Part shown: positions 7,823-16,807 of the stretch, one piece after another
How positions within the stretch are numbered: position 1 is the first letter of the stretch
How the letters are laid out: every line of letters begins with the position of its first letter
Origin: Nonomuraea angiospora
GTDB lineage: Bacteria; Actinomycetota; Actinomycetes; Streptosporangiales; Streptosporangiaceae
Length of the DNA stretch: 64,000 nucleotides
Reading direction: 5' to 3'
Assembly: GCF_014873145.1 (NCBI RefSeq)
Contig: NZ_JADBEK010000001.1
Coordinates: 1,116,001-1,180,000, forward strand
Notes under the pieces: generated by a model
What the model was told of the DNA's origin: nothing
What the model saw: only the letters and a program-made list of their open reading frames with translations
Database searches by the model: none
Program-made: the position numbers and the translations under genes

Positions 7823-9319
7823 ATGTCGGATATATCCACATATCGGGGTCAGATGCCCGGCCCGCTGGAGGTGTCCGCGGACAACCCGCGCTACTTCACC
7901 GTACGTTCGGACAACCGGGCGGTGTATCTCACCGGCTCGCACATCTGGAACAACTTCCACGACGGCATGGGGCCCGGCGCCACCGCACCGGCCGAGCCCG
8001 AGAAGCTGGACTACAGCGCCTACCTGGACTTCCTCGCCGCTCGCGGGCACAACTTCATCCGGCTGTGGCGCTGGGAACAGTTCCAGTCACAGGCCGCCGG
8101 CGGCGCGTACCACCTGAACATGAGCCCGCAGCCCTGGCCGCGGACGGGACAGGGAACGGCCAAGGACGGCGATGCGAAGTTCGACCTGTCCCAGTTCGAC
8201 CCGGCCTATTTCCAGCGGCTGCGCGAGCGGGTCACCGCGGCCGGCGAGCGCGGCATGTACGTGGCGGTGATGCTGTTCGACGGCTGGGCGCTGCACCTCA
8301 GCCCGGCGCCGGACAACGTCGAGGGGCATCCCTTCCACGCCGGCAACAACGTCAACGGCATCGGGATCACCTCGATCCTCGACCACCAGGTCCTGCCGCT
8401 CGACCCCGCCGTACAGGCACTGCAGGAGGCCTACCTCCGGCAGGTCGTCGACACCCTGCATGATCTGGCCAACGTCCTGTACGAGGTCTCCAACGAGTCA
8501 TCCGGCGGTGGCGCCGTCAGCCCGGAGATGGCCGACGTGCTCGGCGTACCGCTGGAGACCGAGTGGGGCGACTCGACCGGCTGGCAGTACTGGGTGATCG
8601 AGTTCGTCCGGCAGTACCAGCGGCAGCGGGGATATGACCCGCGCCCGATCGGCATGACCATGCAGTTCCCGGTGGCCGACCAGACCCTGGTCAACGCGCC
8701 CCTGTTCGACGGGCCCGCCGACTGGATCTCGCCTGGCTACGATGACGAGATCTTCCGCGAGGGCGGTCACCCGTCCGCCCCGGGCGGCTCGCCGTCGCGA
8801 TGGCTGGACGACCCGCCGCCCGCCGACGGCCGGAAGGTCCTGCTCAGCGACACCGACCACTTCGCCCCCGGCCACGGCGACGCGCTGTGGGTGTGGAAGG
8901 CGTTCCTGCGCGGCCACAACCCGATCTTGATGGACTACGGCCTCATCGACGGCGTCCCGTCCTCACCGGACGCCCTCGAACCGGCCCGCCAGGCGATGGG
9001 CGACACCCGGCGCTACGCCGAGAGGATCGGCCTCATCGGCATGGCCCCTCGCGGCGACCTCACCTCCACCGGCTACGCGCTCGCACACCCCGGCAAGGAG
9101 TACCTCATCCTGCAACCGGGCGGGACCAGCGAGGTGTTCACCGCCGAGTTGCCGGCCGGCGGCTACACAGCCGACTGGTACGCCATCGACGCGCGGACAT
9201 CCCTGGCCGGCGACGAGGTCACGGTGCCGAGCGACGGCCTGGTGAAGTTCACCGTACCGTCCACGATCCAGGGCCCGGCCGTCCTGCATCTGGCGGCCAC
9301 CACCGTCCGAGACCGGTGA
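7823..9319 (+). CDS. Glycoside-hydrolase-like TIM-barrel protein with C-terminal beta domain
   Basis: A 498-residue protein. The N-terminal part up to about 400 looks like a (beta/alpha)8 glycosidase of the DUF4038/DUF6298 group: HNFIRLWRWE at 76-85, then YEVSNESSGG with Asn224-Glu225 in the position of the usual acid/base pair. The last 90 residues (YALAHPGKEYLILQPGG onward) resemble the small beta-sandwich called putative collagen-binding domain in these proteins. There is no signal peptide, so a cytoplasmic location is likely, which is unusual for a polysaccharidase. SD AAAGGAG at 7809-7815. The substrate is unknown. Confidence 0.7.
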   Translation: MSDISTYRGQMPGPLEVSADNPRYFTVRSDNRAVYLTGSHIWNNFHDGMGPGATAPAEPEKLDYSAYLDFLAARGHNFIRLWRWEQFQSQAAGGAYHLNMSPQPWPRTGQGTAKDGDAKFDLSQFDPAYFQRLRERVTAAGERGMYVAVMLFDGWALHLSPAPDNVEGHPFHAGNNVNGIGITSILDHQVLPLDPAVQALQEAYLRQVVDTLHDLANVLYEVSNESSGGGAVSPEMADVLGVPLETEWGDSTGWQYWVIEFVRQYQRQRGYDPRPIGMTMQFPVADQTLVNAPLFDGPADWISPGYDDEIFREGGHPSAPGGSPSRWLDDPPPADGRKVLLSDTDHFAPGHGDALWVWKAFLRGHNPILMDYGLIDGVPSSPDALEPARQAMGDTRRYAERIGLIGMAPRGDLTSTGYALAHPGKEYLILQPGGTSEVFTAELPAGGYTADWYAIDARTSLAGDEVTVPSDGLVKFTVPSTIQGPAVLHLAATTVRDR

Positions 9320-9885
9320 CCGGCATGTGGGAAGTGGTTCCCCGGCTGCTGGGCGACAGCCGCTACCTCGTGCTCGCCACCGCCGATCGCCAGGGGCGAC
9401 CGTGGGCCACACCCGTCTTCTTCGCCGCCCGCGATGAGGACCGGCTCGTCTGGGTGTCGGCACCGGGCAGCAGGCATTCCCGTAACATCGCCGAACGCCC
9501 GGACGTGGCCATCACGGTCTTCGACTCCCACGCGCCCATCGGCGGCGCCGAGGCGCTCTACCTCGAGGCGACCGCCGGCCCCGCCGACGATCCCGCCGCG
9601 GCGCTGACGATACTCAACGCCCGCCTGCCCCCAGGCAAGGCACTCGGCGGCGACGACCTCGCGCCGTCCGGCCCCCTGCTGGTCTACCAAGCCGACGTAC
9701 GACGGCATTTCATCCTGATCCGGGGCGGGGATCCGCGCTTCGACAACGTCACCGACGCACGCCTGCGCGTCACTCGCGCTCAGGAGCGACCCCCCATGGA
9801 TGAGCCCATCCACTCGATCATCACCTCACTCGACGGTCACATGAACGACAGCTCCGGCTCCGCCGGCCCCAAGGAGCAGGCATGA
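9316..9885 (+). CDS. PPOX-fold (pyridoxamine-5-phosphate oxidase-like) flavoprotein
   Basis: A 189-residue product from the GTG at 9316, which overlaps the upstream TGA as GTGA; the ATG at 9325 is an alternative. The split-barrel pattern is visible in RYLVLATADRQGRPWATPVF and VSAPGSRHSRNI. Proteins of this fold bind FMN, F420 or heme and reduce diverse substrates. The stop overlaps the next start as ATGA, so translation is probably coupled in both directions. The C-terminal 25 residues are poor in structure. Confidence 0.75.
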   Translation: MTGMWEVVPRLLGDSRYLVLATADRQGRPWATPVFFAARDEDRLVWVSAPGSRHSRNIAERPDVAITVFDSHAPIGGAEALYLEATAGPADDPAAALTILNARLPPGKALGGDDLAPSGPLLVYQADVRRHFILIRGGDPRFDNVTDARLRVTRAQERPPMDEPIHSIITSLDGHMNDSSGSAGPKEQA

Positions 9886-10496
9886 CCCGCGTCATCGCTG
9901 ACATCTCGCTCTCCCTCGACGGCTTCGTCACCGGACCCGATCCCGATCCGGACAACGGCCTGGGCGTCGGCGGCGAGGCCCTGCACACCTGGGCGTTCTC
10001 CGACGACCCCGACGACCGCCGGATCCTGCGCGAGGCGACCGCCCGCTCCGGCGCCGTCATCCTCGGCCGGCGGCTCTTCGACGTGATCGACGGACCGAAA
10101 GGCTGGAACGACGACTCCGGCTACGGCGCCCGCGAGGTCGGCAAGCCCGCGTTCATCGTCGTGACGAACTCGCCACCGCAGTCGGTACGGCTCACCGACC
10201 TCGACTGGACGTTCGTCACCACCGGCCTGCCCGACGCCGTCGCCGCCGCCCGCGAGCGCGCCGAAGCGGCATCGGCACAGCGCGGCCAGGACCTCGACGT
10301 CGTCCTGATGGGCGGCGGCGCCACCATCGGCTCGGCCATCGACGCCGGGCTGGTCGACGCGCTGACGCTGCACCTCGCGCCCGTCGTCCTGGGCGCGGGG
10401 ACCCCGCTGTTCACCGGTGCGGCGCCGCGCACGCTGGTGCAGCGGAGCGTGACCTCGACCTCGACCGCGACGCACCTGACCTACGACATCCCCTGA
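9882..10496 (+). CDS. RibD C-terminal/DHFR-fold protein (copy 2)
   Basis: A 204-residue protein with N-terminal ADISLSLDGFVTGPDPDPDN, the central VILGRRLFDVIDG and the nucleotide-binding VVLMGGGATIGSAIDAGLVD, the standard order for this reductase-like family. Its start overlaps the PPOX gene by four bases. It is longer than copy 1 and retains the GGG loop that copy 1 lacks, so the two are diverged paralogs rather than a recent duplication. Substrate unknown. Confidence 0.85.
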   Translation: MTRVIADISLSLDGFVTGPDPDPDNGLGVGGEALHTWAFSDDPDDRRILREATARSGAVILGRRLFDVIDGPKGWNDDSGYGAREVGKPAFIVVTNSPPQSVRLTDLDWTFVTTGLPDAVAAARERAEAASAQRGQDLDVVLMGGGATIGSAIDAGLVDALTLHLAPVVLGAGTPLFTGAAPRTLVQRSVTSTSTATHLTYDIP

Positions 10497-10554
10497 CGAC
10501 GTCGTGGCGCCCCGCCACGGCCGTCTTCGCCGACCCTTTTGACAGGAGGACTCC

Positions 10555-10998
10555 ATGAGTCACGCACAGTCCGCAACCGCCGCCCCGCCTGCCCGGACAC
10601 GCATGCGCACACACGTCAGAACGGCCGCTCTATGGGCGGCGCAGGCCATCCTGGCCGTCCAGCTCGCCCCGGCCGGAATCCTCAAGGTCACGAGCGATCC
10701 CGCGATGGTGGAGCTGTTCACCACGATCGGGGCCGGGCAGTGGCTCCGGTACACCGTGGGCACCCTGGAGATCGCCGCCGCGATCGGCCTCCTGGTGCCC
10801 AGGCTGTGCGGGCCGGCCGCCCTCGGCGTGGCCGCCCTGATGACCGGCGCGACCCTCACCAACATCTTCCTCATCGCTGCCCCGCCATGGCTGCCCCTCG
10901 GCTTGCTGATGGTGGGCGCGCTGGTCGCGTGGGCACGCCGTACCGAGATCAAGGCCTTTCCGCTCGGGGCCGTGTCACCAGACGGAAAGCAGCTGTGA
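10555..10998 (+). CDS. DoxX-like integral membrane protein
   Basis: A 147-residue protein with a basic N-terminus and four hydrophobic segments (about residues 24-42, 62-80, 86-105, 108-122). The pattern LAPAGILKVTSDPAMVELF then GTLEIAAAIGLLVPRL is that of the DoxX-like family, small inner-membrane proteins of mostly unknown role. SD CAGGAGG lies 6 nt before the ATG. It is the last gene of the run starting at 7268. Confidence 0.78.
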   Translation: MSHAQSATAAPPARTRMRTHVRTAALWAAQAILAVQLAPAGILKVTSDPAMVELFTTIGAGQWLRYTVGTLEIAAAIGLLVPRLCGPAALGVAALMTGATLTNIFLIAAPPWLPLGLLMVGALVAWARRTEIKAFPLGAVSPDGKQL

Positions 10999-11059
10999 GT
11001 GATCAGGGCCACCGGCCGGTAGGCGCCCTGCCCAGCTCGCGCAGCTGGGCAGGGCGCAG

Positions 11060-11400
11060 CGGGCCGCCAGCCGCTGATGTCCGGCTCCGCCTCCACGCCC
11101 ACCGCGACCGTCTCGCTGTGCGCCGGGGAGATGTACGCGAGCAGCTCATCGCGCACCTCCCGGCCAGAGCCGGGTCTCGCCCTTGTTCGGCTGGCGGGCG
11201 ATCTTCCTGCGGTAGGGCGGGTCCGACAGATACTTCGCCGCGTACAGGCTCTCCTTGAGCGCCGCGGCCAGGGTGTTCTGCCGGGAGGCGGCCGACCACT
11301 TGCCTACCACCAGCGAGGCGGTGGCCTGGCCGTACTTCAGCCACCCGGCCATGCGCAGCAGGTCCGGCCGGCACTCGGCGATGGTCTTCGGAGAACACGA
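11060..11400 (-). pseudogene. Tn3-family transposase remnant
   Basis: In one frame the minus strand gives TIAECRPDLLRMAGWLKYGQ, then ATASLVVGKWSAASRQNTLA and YAAKYLSDPPYRRKIARQ. This is the highly conserved DDE-region block of Tn3-type transposases, but missing the usual YGALRRTI after LKE. A second frame (11156 downward) supplies the further-downstream motif DELLAYISPAHSE. Some 60 residues between them are deleted and the frame is broken. No terminal inverted repeats or resolvase were seen, so only debris remains. Confidence 0.75.
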
Positions 11401-11430
11401 TCACCACGAGGGCCCGCCAGCGCTCAACCT

Positions 11431-12297
11431 CTAGGCATCCCGGTATTTGTCCCGGACTTCAGGGAGTTGCCGGAAGCCGGCTGACCTGTAGGTGGCGACG
11501 GCGCCGACGTTGGAGCTCGGGGTGCAGACGATCGCGCTCGACGCACCCAGCTCCTGGAGTGCGGCGGCCGCGGCGACGCTGATCGCCTTGCCGTACCCGT
11601 GACCGCGGTGTTCCCGGTGCACGCCCATCGGCTCGAGCAATCCGGGCTTACCCGGACCGGCCGACCACACCGTCACCGCGGCCACCGCGTCGCCCTGGTC
11701 GTCGTACGCGACCAGGCACCGGGCGTCGGCGTACGGCAATCCGGCCGCCATCGCGTGCCAGTGCTCCTCCGTGAACCTCGACCCGTCGAACGACGCCCGC
11801 TGCACGGCGGCCCGCACGTGCGCCTGCTCCGGTCCGACCACCTCGATCCGCACACCTGGGTCCTTCACCGGCTCCGTGAGATCGCGGCGCAGCGGTGTCC
11901 ACGGCTCGTCGACCTTCCAGCCACTCTTCGACAGCAGATCCTGGACCAGTGCGTGTATGGGCGCTTCGACGTTCACCTTCCCCTCGATCAGCACGCCGCG
12001 CTCCGGCTCGGTCACGTCCTCGACCAGCTGCCGTGCCAGCTCCTCGTCCCGCTGAGCGTCCGGTGCCAGTGTCAGCCGCAACAGGTCGGGCTGGTCCAGC
12101 AGCCCGACGGCGAGAATCTGCCCGCCCCGGCTCCACGTACGGACCGCCGCGGCCGTCGCCTCCGCACCGAACCGCCAGAACCAGCCCACGTCCCCCGGAT
12201 GCAGTTGCATCGGCGCCCCGTCGTCCTGCCACTCCCGCAGCGCGCCCACGACCTCGCTCAGCCCGTCGACTCCCGGCTCACCCAACACAATCGTCAT
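11431..12297 (-). CDS. GNAT-family N-acetyltransferase (two-domain)
   Basis: A 288-residue protein from the ATG at 12297. The C-terminal half is a clear GNAT domain: RCLVAYDDQGDAVAAVTVW, acetyl-CoA loop VHREHRGHGYGKAI (Q/R-x-x-G-x-G/A variant) and NVGAVATYRSAGFRQL. The N-terminal half (about 20-140) looks like a degenerate second GNAT fold, as in many actinobacterial tandem GNATs. It would transfer acetyl to an unidentified amine. It lies immediately downstream of transposon debris and ends at it. Confidence 0.82.
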   Translation of the reverse strand: MTIVLGEPGVDGLSEVVGALREWQDDGAPMQLHPGDVGWFWRFGAEATAAAVRTWSRGGQILAVGLLDQPDLLRLTLAPDAQRDEELARQLVEDVTEPERGVLIEGKVNVEAPIHALVQDLLSKSGWKVDEPWTPLRRDLTEPVKDPGVRIEVVGPEQAHVRAAVQRASFDGSRFTEEHWHAMAAGLPYADARCLVAYDDQGDAVAAVTVWSAGPGKPGLLEPMGVHREHRGHGYGKAISVAAAAALQELGASSAIVCTPSSNVGAVATYRSAGFRQLPEVRDKYRDA

Positions 12298-12430
12298 AGC
12301 CCCGATCACACTCCACCGAGCCGGCAGTCCGCACCCGGTTTTCGGCCGGCCGGGGCGGGGCTCAGCGATGAGGGGTCGAAATGCACCGGAGTCTCGCAGG
12401 CGGATCCGGGGCGTGCGGTGACGACGACTA

Positions 12431-12595
12431 TGGACCCAGTGGACGCCGGAGGAGGTCGACGCGCACGTGCAGGACATGCGCGACTTCGCGGCCCGGTCGG
12501 AGGAGGCGGGGGAGTCGGCCGACGGCCAGGCGCTGATGCCCAAGGGCGCGTTCGTGCGGTATGACGGCGAGGGGCGCCCGCCGGTGACCGAGTGA
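12431..12595 (+). pseudogene. YCII-family protein fragment
   Basis: The plus-strand frame ends in a stop at 12593 and reads WTPEEVDAHVQDMRDFAARS, then DGQALMPKGAFVRYDGEGRP. This is the middle of a YCII-related (EthD/YciI fold) protein; the first strand (KYMLLL-type) and the usual C-terminal half after VTDGPFAE are missing. No start codon or SD fits. A decayed fragment, not expressed as such. Confidence 0.55.
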
Positions 12596-12632
12596 ACGAG
12601 CCGCTGCTACGGGAGCGCGTGCACGCGGAGAT

Positions 12633-12682
12633 CGGTGTTCTCGGCTGACGCGGAGCCGACTTCGCGTCGGCCGAGAACACCG
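12633..12682. repeat. Long hairpin, 13+6 bp stem
   Basis: CGGTGTTCTCGGC pairs perfectly with GCCGAGAACACCG. After a single T/G opposition the stem continues with GACGCG/CGCGTC, leaving a 10-nt loop. It follows the YCII fragment by 37 bp. It could be a terminator or the folded remnant of a small inverted-repeat element. Confidence 0.55.
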
Positions 12683-13284
12683 CGCAGGACTGCCTTGATC
12701 CGGGCGCCGGAGACCTGGCCGGACGATCCACCGCGCGATCCGAAGGCATGGCTCGTCGCGATCGCGTGACGCAAGTCCCTCGACGCCGCCCGGGCCGAGG
12801 CGTGGCGGCGGGGCGCGAGGGAAAGTCGGTCGTGGGCGGGGTGACCTAACCCTTGCGCGGTATCGGCTTACGCGGCACCGAGGCGTCAAGCAACCCGCCT
12901 GGACGATCTTCAAGGCGCGGCCTGACCTGGCTCGCAGGGGCTGACGGCGAGCACACTGAGGTGTTCATGCTCGCCCGGCACCTGCACCTGCACCAATCCT
13001 CGCCGATGTTCATCCACACCCGGCCTCTCCGGACAGTCCTACGAGATCCGGAGGGGCGAGCAGGCTCACCGGCGAGGACTGGCGAGCGCTTCAGCGCGTG
13101 CTCGCGTGCGCGAGCCAGGCGAGGCTGATGATCCGTTGGGCAGCCTGGAAGGTGACCTCGTCGGATCCGTCTGCACCCGCCGACTCGACGTCGCATACGC
13201 CCCGTTGATCGGCGTGGGCTCCACGGCCGCCGCGCGGGCAAGGGGAGGGCTACTTCAAAGGCAGCGCGGGTGCCGGCTGGTCGC
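12683..13284. other. 602 bp without recognisable gene
   Basis: No frame on either strand shows a recognisable domain with a plausible start. A plus frame near 13123-13200 (LMIRWAAWKVTSSD) looks coding-like but is short. Probably decayed accessory DNA between the acetyltransferase and the reductase gene. Confidence 0.4.
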
Positions 13285-13854
13285 TCATCTGGAGGTGAGC
13301 TGGTAGTGCGACACCACGACCTGGCCGTCAAGGACCTGCGAGTTAACAAGCCGCAGCTTGTGGCGCTGCTCCGGCGCGGCGAACAGCCGCCGTCCGCCGC
13401 CCAGCACCACCGGGTGCACGGCGACGTGATACTCGTCGATGAGCCCCAACTCGGTCAGCGCCGCCGCCAGCGCGGAACCGCCGGTGAGCAGCAGGTCCCC
13501 GCCCTCCGGCCGCGCTTTGAGGGCGGCGACCTCCTCGGCCAGGTTCCCGGCGATGACGCGGCTGGTCCACTCATCACCCGGGTACGTACGAGAGAAGACG
13601 ATCTTCGGCGTGGCCCGCCAGAAGGGCGCGAAAGCTTGAACGTGCGCGTCATCCAACATCGACTCGGCCTCCGGCCAGAACCCCACCATCATCTGCCACA
13701 CCGGACGCCCGAACAGCAGCGTGCCGACCTCCTTGTCCAAACTTTCGGAGTACGCCGACAGCTCCGGCCCCATCACCGGCCAGTCGAACTCCCCGCCAGG
13801 TCCGTCGATGAACCCGTCCACCGACGCGTGCACCCAATAAATGATCTTGCCCAT
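13285..13854 (-). CDS. RibD C-terminal/DHFR-fold protein (copy 3)
   Basis: A 189-residue protein beginning MGKIIYWVHASVDGFIDGPG, with GTLLFGRPVWQMMVGFWPEA in the middle and LLLTGGSALAAALTELGLID followed by HPVVLGGGRRLF at the nucleotide site. SD AGAGAGG lies 6 nt upstream. It is closer to the 'YwjB/YyaP' style of the family than copies 1 and 2. A long leader of about 180 nt contains a perfect hairpin and a tiny Trp-Trp reading frame (see 13982-14069). Confidence 0.85.
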   Translation of the reverse strand: MGKIIYWVHASVDGFIDGPGGEFDWPVMGPELSAYSESLDKEVGTLLFGRPVWQMMVGFWPEAESMLDDAHVQAFAPFWRATPKIVFSRTYPGDEWTSRVIAGNLAEEVAALKARPEGGDLLLTGGSALAAALTELGLIDEYHVAVHPVVLGGGRRLFAAPEQRHKLRLVNSQVLDGQVVVSHYQLTSR

Positions 13855-13981
13855 GAGTTACCTCTCTTGTCTGTGCGGTCATAGGTAGGTCGGAGCCGGC
13901 CGCCGGTTCTTGACGGGCGACGGCGAGCGGGCCCGGCATCGCCAAGGCGACGCGGCCAGAACTCCACAGGTATCCATCCGG

Positions 13982-14013
13982 CAGGAGGCACGATCGGGAA
14001 ATCGTGCCTCCTG
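13982..14013. promoter_or_regulatory. Perfect 13-bp hairpin in the leader of the 13285-13854 gene
   Basis: CAGGAGGCACGAT and ATCGTGCCTCCTG are exact reverse complements around a 6-nt loop, 127 bp upstream of the reductase start. On the minus strand the 5' arm carries an AGGAGG core. No T-tract follows. It may be a terminator, attenuator or operator. Confidence 0.5.
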
Positions 14014-14030
14014 ACATCTGAACGTCGACA

Positions 14031-14069
14031 TCAGGTCGAAATCATGATGATCCACCAATCGGGTTCCAT
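14031..14069 (-). CDS. Possible 12-residue leader peptide with Trp-Trp
   Basis: The frame MEPDWWIIMIST follows a strong SD (AAGGGAGG, 4 nt spacing, somewhat short). It ends 17 nt before the hairpin at 13982-14013, upstream of the third RibD-like gene. Tandem Trp codons before a hairpin resemble a ribosome-mediated attenuator, although the downstream gene is not a known tryptophan gene. Expression is unproven; the frame could be chance. Confidence 0.25.
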   Translation of the reverse strand: MEPDWWIIMIST

Positions 14070-14160
14070 GACGCCTCCCTTCTGCGTCGCTGTCGCTGCC
14101 TGCGACTCTGGCCTGCCGCGACAGGCCGGGACATCCGTGCGGACCCCCTGACCGCCACGG

Positions 14161-14760
14161 AGGTGGCACGGATCCGCCACGGAAAGACCCCACGGCCCCT
14201 GTCTGCACACCCGGCGCCATGTCGGCCATGTCAGCGACCGCATGCCGAGCACCACGTCACAAATCGCCGCCTCCCGATCTGGGTGACGTGCTGCACGCAC
14301 TCTGCGCCGCTGGGCCCGGCGCGGCCCGCCCTGGTCAGCTGCTGCCCGGCGAGTTCGCGCCGCTCATCCCCGGGCAGCCCCTGGCACTGGCACCCGACAC
14401 AGCACTCCGACCGACGGCGGGTTCTGCACCCTCCAACCCGCGCTCCAGGCCGGGGCGTGCCTCTGGAAGCGGAACTGCGACAAGCCGGTCCTGTCCGGCG
14501 CCGATCCGCTCTCCTGGCGCCGAAAGCAAGAGCAGCGGCGCCCGATCGCCGAACGAGCACCCGACGAGCAAGCAGCCCGCGTCGCGCCCTCCTGACGGGA
14601 ACGAGCACTCAATACGGAAGCCGAGCCCAAGCACCCCCACTGCGAGATCGCCTTGCACCGCAACGCCATCGGCAAGATCCGTGATCTGAAGAACGACCTG
14701 CCCGAGGACAGCCTTCAGCAACTCTCCGACCGGATCGCTCTCGCCGCGCCTCGATCCTGA
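14161..14760 (+). pseudogene. Tyrosine-recombinase (integrase) remnant
   Basis: One plus frame, interrupted by in-frame stops near 14287 and at 14593, reads HVGHVSDRM (14218 on) and later GGFCTLQPALQAGACLWKRN followed by CDKPVLSGADPLSWRRKQEQ. It ends with IGKIRDLKNDLPEDSLQQLS before the stop at 14758. The Cys-rich CDKxVLSGADxxxWRRKxEQ block is, from memory, a feature of actinobacterial transposon-type tyrosine recombinases. The catalytic core upstream is absent. The family assignment is moderate; that it is a broken gene is clear. Confidence 0.5.
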
Positions 14761-14845
14761 CCACTGTCCTGTCGCCGGATGAACCCGGAAGGCCCATCCC
14801 CGACAGGTGTAGCGTCTGACACGCGAAGTTGATCACGAAGGGTGC

Positions 14846-15952
14846 GTGCCATTGGACCTGCAAAACACCCGATTGGACATGTCGCAAAGTGCGCGTGTCC
14901 ACCGATACAGCGATGTCGCAAGCGCATTGGCGTTGCACAGCGACCGGCAGCTCAGCGAGTCACTGGACCAGGCGCAGACTCTAAGCTCGGGGATCGGCGG
15001 TACCTCGGTACTGCTGGACATCGAGGGCGTGCCGGTCTTCGCCAAGCGAATGCCCCTGACCGACCTGGAGCGCCGCGAGGGCAACGCGATGTCCACCGCG
15101 AACCTGTTCGGGCTGCCTCCGTTCTGCCAGTACGGACTCGCCGCCATCGGCTCGCCGGGCTTCGGCGCCTGGCGTGAGCTCGCGGCCAACGTCATGACGA
15201 CCAACTGGGTCCTGGCCGGGCGCAGCGCGGCCTTTCCGCTGCTGTATCACTCGCGGGTGCTGCCGGGAGCTCCGCCACCCATCGATGAGCACGCCGACGT
15301 CGAGGCGGTCGTACGGTACTGGGATGGATCACCGGGCGTACGGGATCGTCTCCACGCCCTTGCCCGGGCCTCGGCCAGCATCGTGCTGTTTCAGGAGTTC
15401 ATCCCCTACAACCTCAACAACTGGCTCGACGCTCAGCTCACCGCCGGTCAGGACGCTGCGATAGCGGCGAGCGCCATGGTCGAGTCGTGCCTGCTCACCG
15501 ACGTGGCCTTCATGAACGGCCAGCAGCTGATGCACTTCGACGGCCACTTCGGCAACATCCTCACCGACGGTGAACGCCTGTACATCGCCGACCTCGGACT
15601 GGCGACCTCCCTTCGGTTCGACCTGTCGACGCAGGAGATCGAGTTCCTGGAGCGCAACCGGACCCATGACCTCGGGTACGCGCTGATGCGGCTGGTCAAC
15701 TGGCTCGTCACCAATATCTGCGGAGTGCCGGTGCCGCCGAACGGCATACCGGCACAACGCAACGAGTACATCCGCGCGTGCGCGGCCGGCGCGGACCCCT
15801 CTGGCGCCCCGCCGGTTGTAGCCGCAGTGATCCGCCGATACGCACCCGTGGCGGCGGCCATGAACGACTTCTACTGGGACCTGTACGGCACGTGTAGGAC
15901 CACGCCGTATCCGAGCGAGAAGATCGAACGCGCCATGAGCGCAATGCCCTGA
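14846..15952 (+). CDS. Protein-kinase-like phosphotransferase
   Basis: A 368-residue protein from the GTG at 14846 (GAAGGG just upstream; ATG 14879 is possible). Kinase-fold signatures are in order: ATP-binding lysine in PVFAKRMPLT (Lys68), catalytic-loop HFDGHFGNIL (His230, Asp232, Asn237) and metal-binding ADLGLA (Asp249). There is no transmembrane segment or PASTA repeat, so it is not a PknB-type receptor kinase. The D-L-G in place of DFG and the HxDxxxxN loop fit the aminoglycoside/protein-kinase superfamily. Substrate unknown. A terminator hairpin follows at 15993. Confidence 0.7.
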   Translation: MPLDLQNTRLDMSQSARVHRYSDVASALALHSDRQLSESLDQAQTLSSGIGGTSVLLDIEGVPVFAKRMPLTDLERREGNAMSTANLFGLPPFCQYGLAAIGSPGFGAWRELAANVMTTNWVLAGRSAAFPLLYHSRVLPGAPPPIDEHADVEAVVRYWDGSPGVRDRLHALARASASIVLFQEFIPYNLNNWLDAQLTAGQDAAIAASAMVESCLLTDVAFMNGQQLMHFDGHFGNILTDGERLYIADLGLATSLRFDLSTQEIEFLERNRTHDLGYALMRLVNWLVTNICGVPVPPNGIPAQRNEYIRACAAGADPSGAPPVVAAVIRRYAPVAAAMNDFYWDLYGTCRTTPYPSEKIERAMSAMP

Positions 15953-15992
15953 CCCCCATCAGCACGAACACCAAGCCGACATGCTGCACCGC

Positions 15993-16028
15993 AAGACCCC
16001 CGGCAACGTCACATCTCGCCGGGGTCTT
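15993..16028 (+). terminator. Terminator hairpin after the kinase-like gene
   Basis: AAGACCCCCGGC pairs with GCCGGGGTCTT (one bulged C) around a 13-nt loop, followed by a pyrimidine-rich ctccctccccc. It begins 40 nt after the stop codon at 15952. Confidence 0.65.
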
Positions 16029-16359
16029 CTCCCTCCCCCCTGAATGCCGCCGGCCTCACCATCTTGAACGTCCGCGCACACCACAGACGTGCTTTCAACC
16101 CGCCGAGCGAGCGTCAACCGGCCACGTCGCGCACCCGTTTGCCGCACCCGCAGCTCACCCTCCTCTCGGGGCGACAGCGCGGCCCGGCGGTTCCTGCGCC
16201 TCACCCTCAAGATGATGACAAAGCTGCCGGGCCGGACCGGGTTCAAGGTATTGGACCGTCGAGCACTCGCCGGCGTAGATGACGAACGCCCGGCACGACG
16301 CGATCGACCAACGAGCGGCTGCCCCAGCACAGCGAGATCACTTGACCTGGCCCTCGATC
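16029..16359. other. About 330 bp without recognisable gene
   Basis: Frames are open in places, as expected at high G+C, but none gives a domain or a plausible start. It leads directly into the transporter remnant and may hold its unrecognisable upstream part. Confidence 0.35.
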
Positions 16360-16807
16360 ACGCTCATGACAAGGCACCCGACCAGGGAGAACGCCACACC
16401 AGCACTGGAACAGTGGATCACCCGGCGGGCGCCAAGGCGGCTGCTGGCCATCGTCTCGTCCTGGTTGACGGCCGTCGTGGCGGTCGGAATCGCGTTCCTG
16501 CCGAACCCGCGGCTGGTTGGCCGCTGATGATGTTCCTGGCCAGGCCGATCAACATCGTCCTGGCCAGCTATGAGGCGCAGACCATCCCGGACGCGTTGAT
16601 GGAGCGGTTCTCCAGCGCGATCAACTTCGGGGCCTGGTCGATCCGGTGGGTCGGCGCCCTCGCGGCCGGTGTCCTGGCGTCGGCCTTCGGCGCGGTGGCG
16701 CCGACGAGGTGTTCGCCGGGGCGCTGGCGCTGATCGCGGTGAGCACAATGATCGCGAAGGGCATGTACGTGCTCAACCAGCCCATCAACGAGATCGCCGC
16801 AGGCTAG
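16360..16807 (+). pseudogene. MFS transporter 3' remnant with two frameshifts
   Basis: Three consecutive frames give consecutive parts of the last helices of an MFS protein: SSWLTAVVAVGIAFLPNPRL, then FLARPINIVLASYEAQTIPD and ALMERFSSAINFGAWSIRWV, then DEVFAGALALIAVSTMIAKG ending VLNQPINEIAAG with a stop at 16805. The frame changes near 16525 and 16700. The 5' two-thirds is missing. It resembles the enterobactin exporter-like actinobacterial MFS group (ASYEA..TPDALMGR). Confidence 0.7.

Noticed and set aside
5899..8463. An 854-codon plus-strand frame across the LuxR gene and into the glycosidase-like gene
   Set aside because: It overlaps three recognised genes in other frames and encodes no domain.
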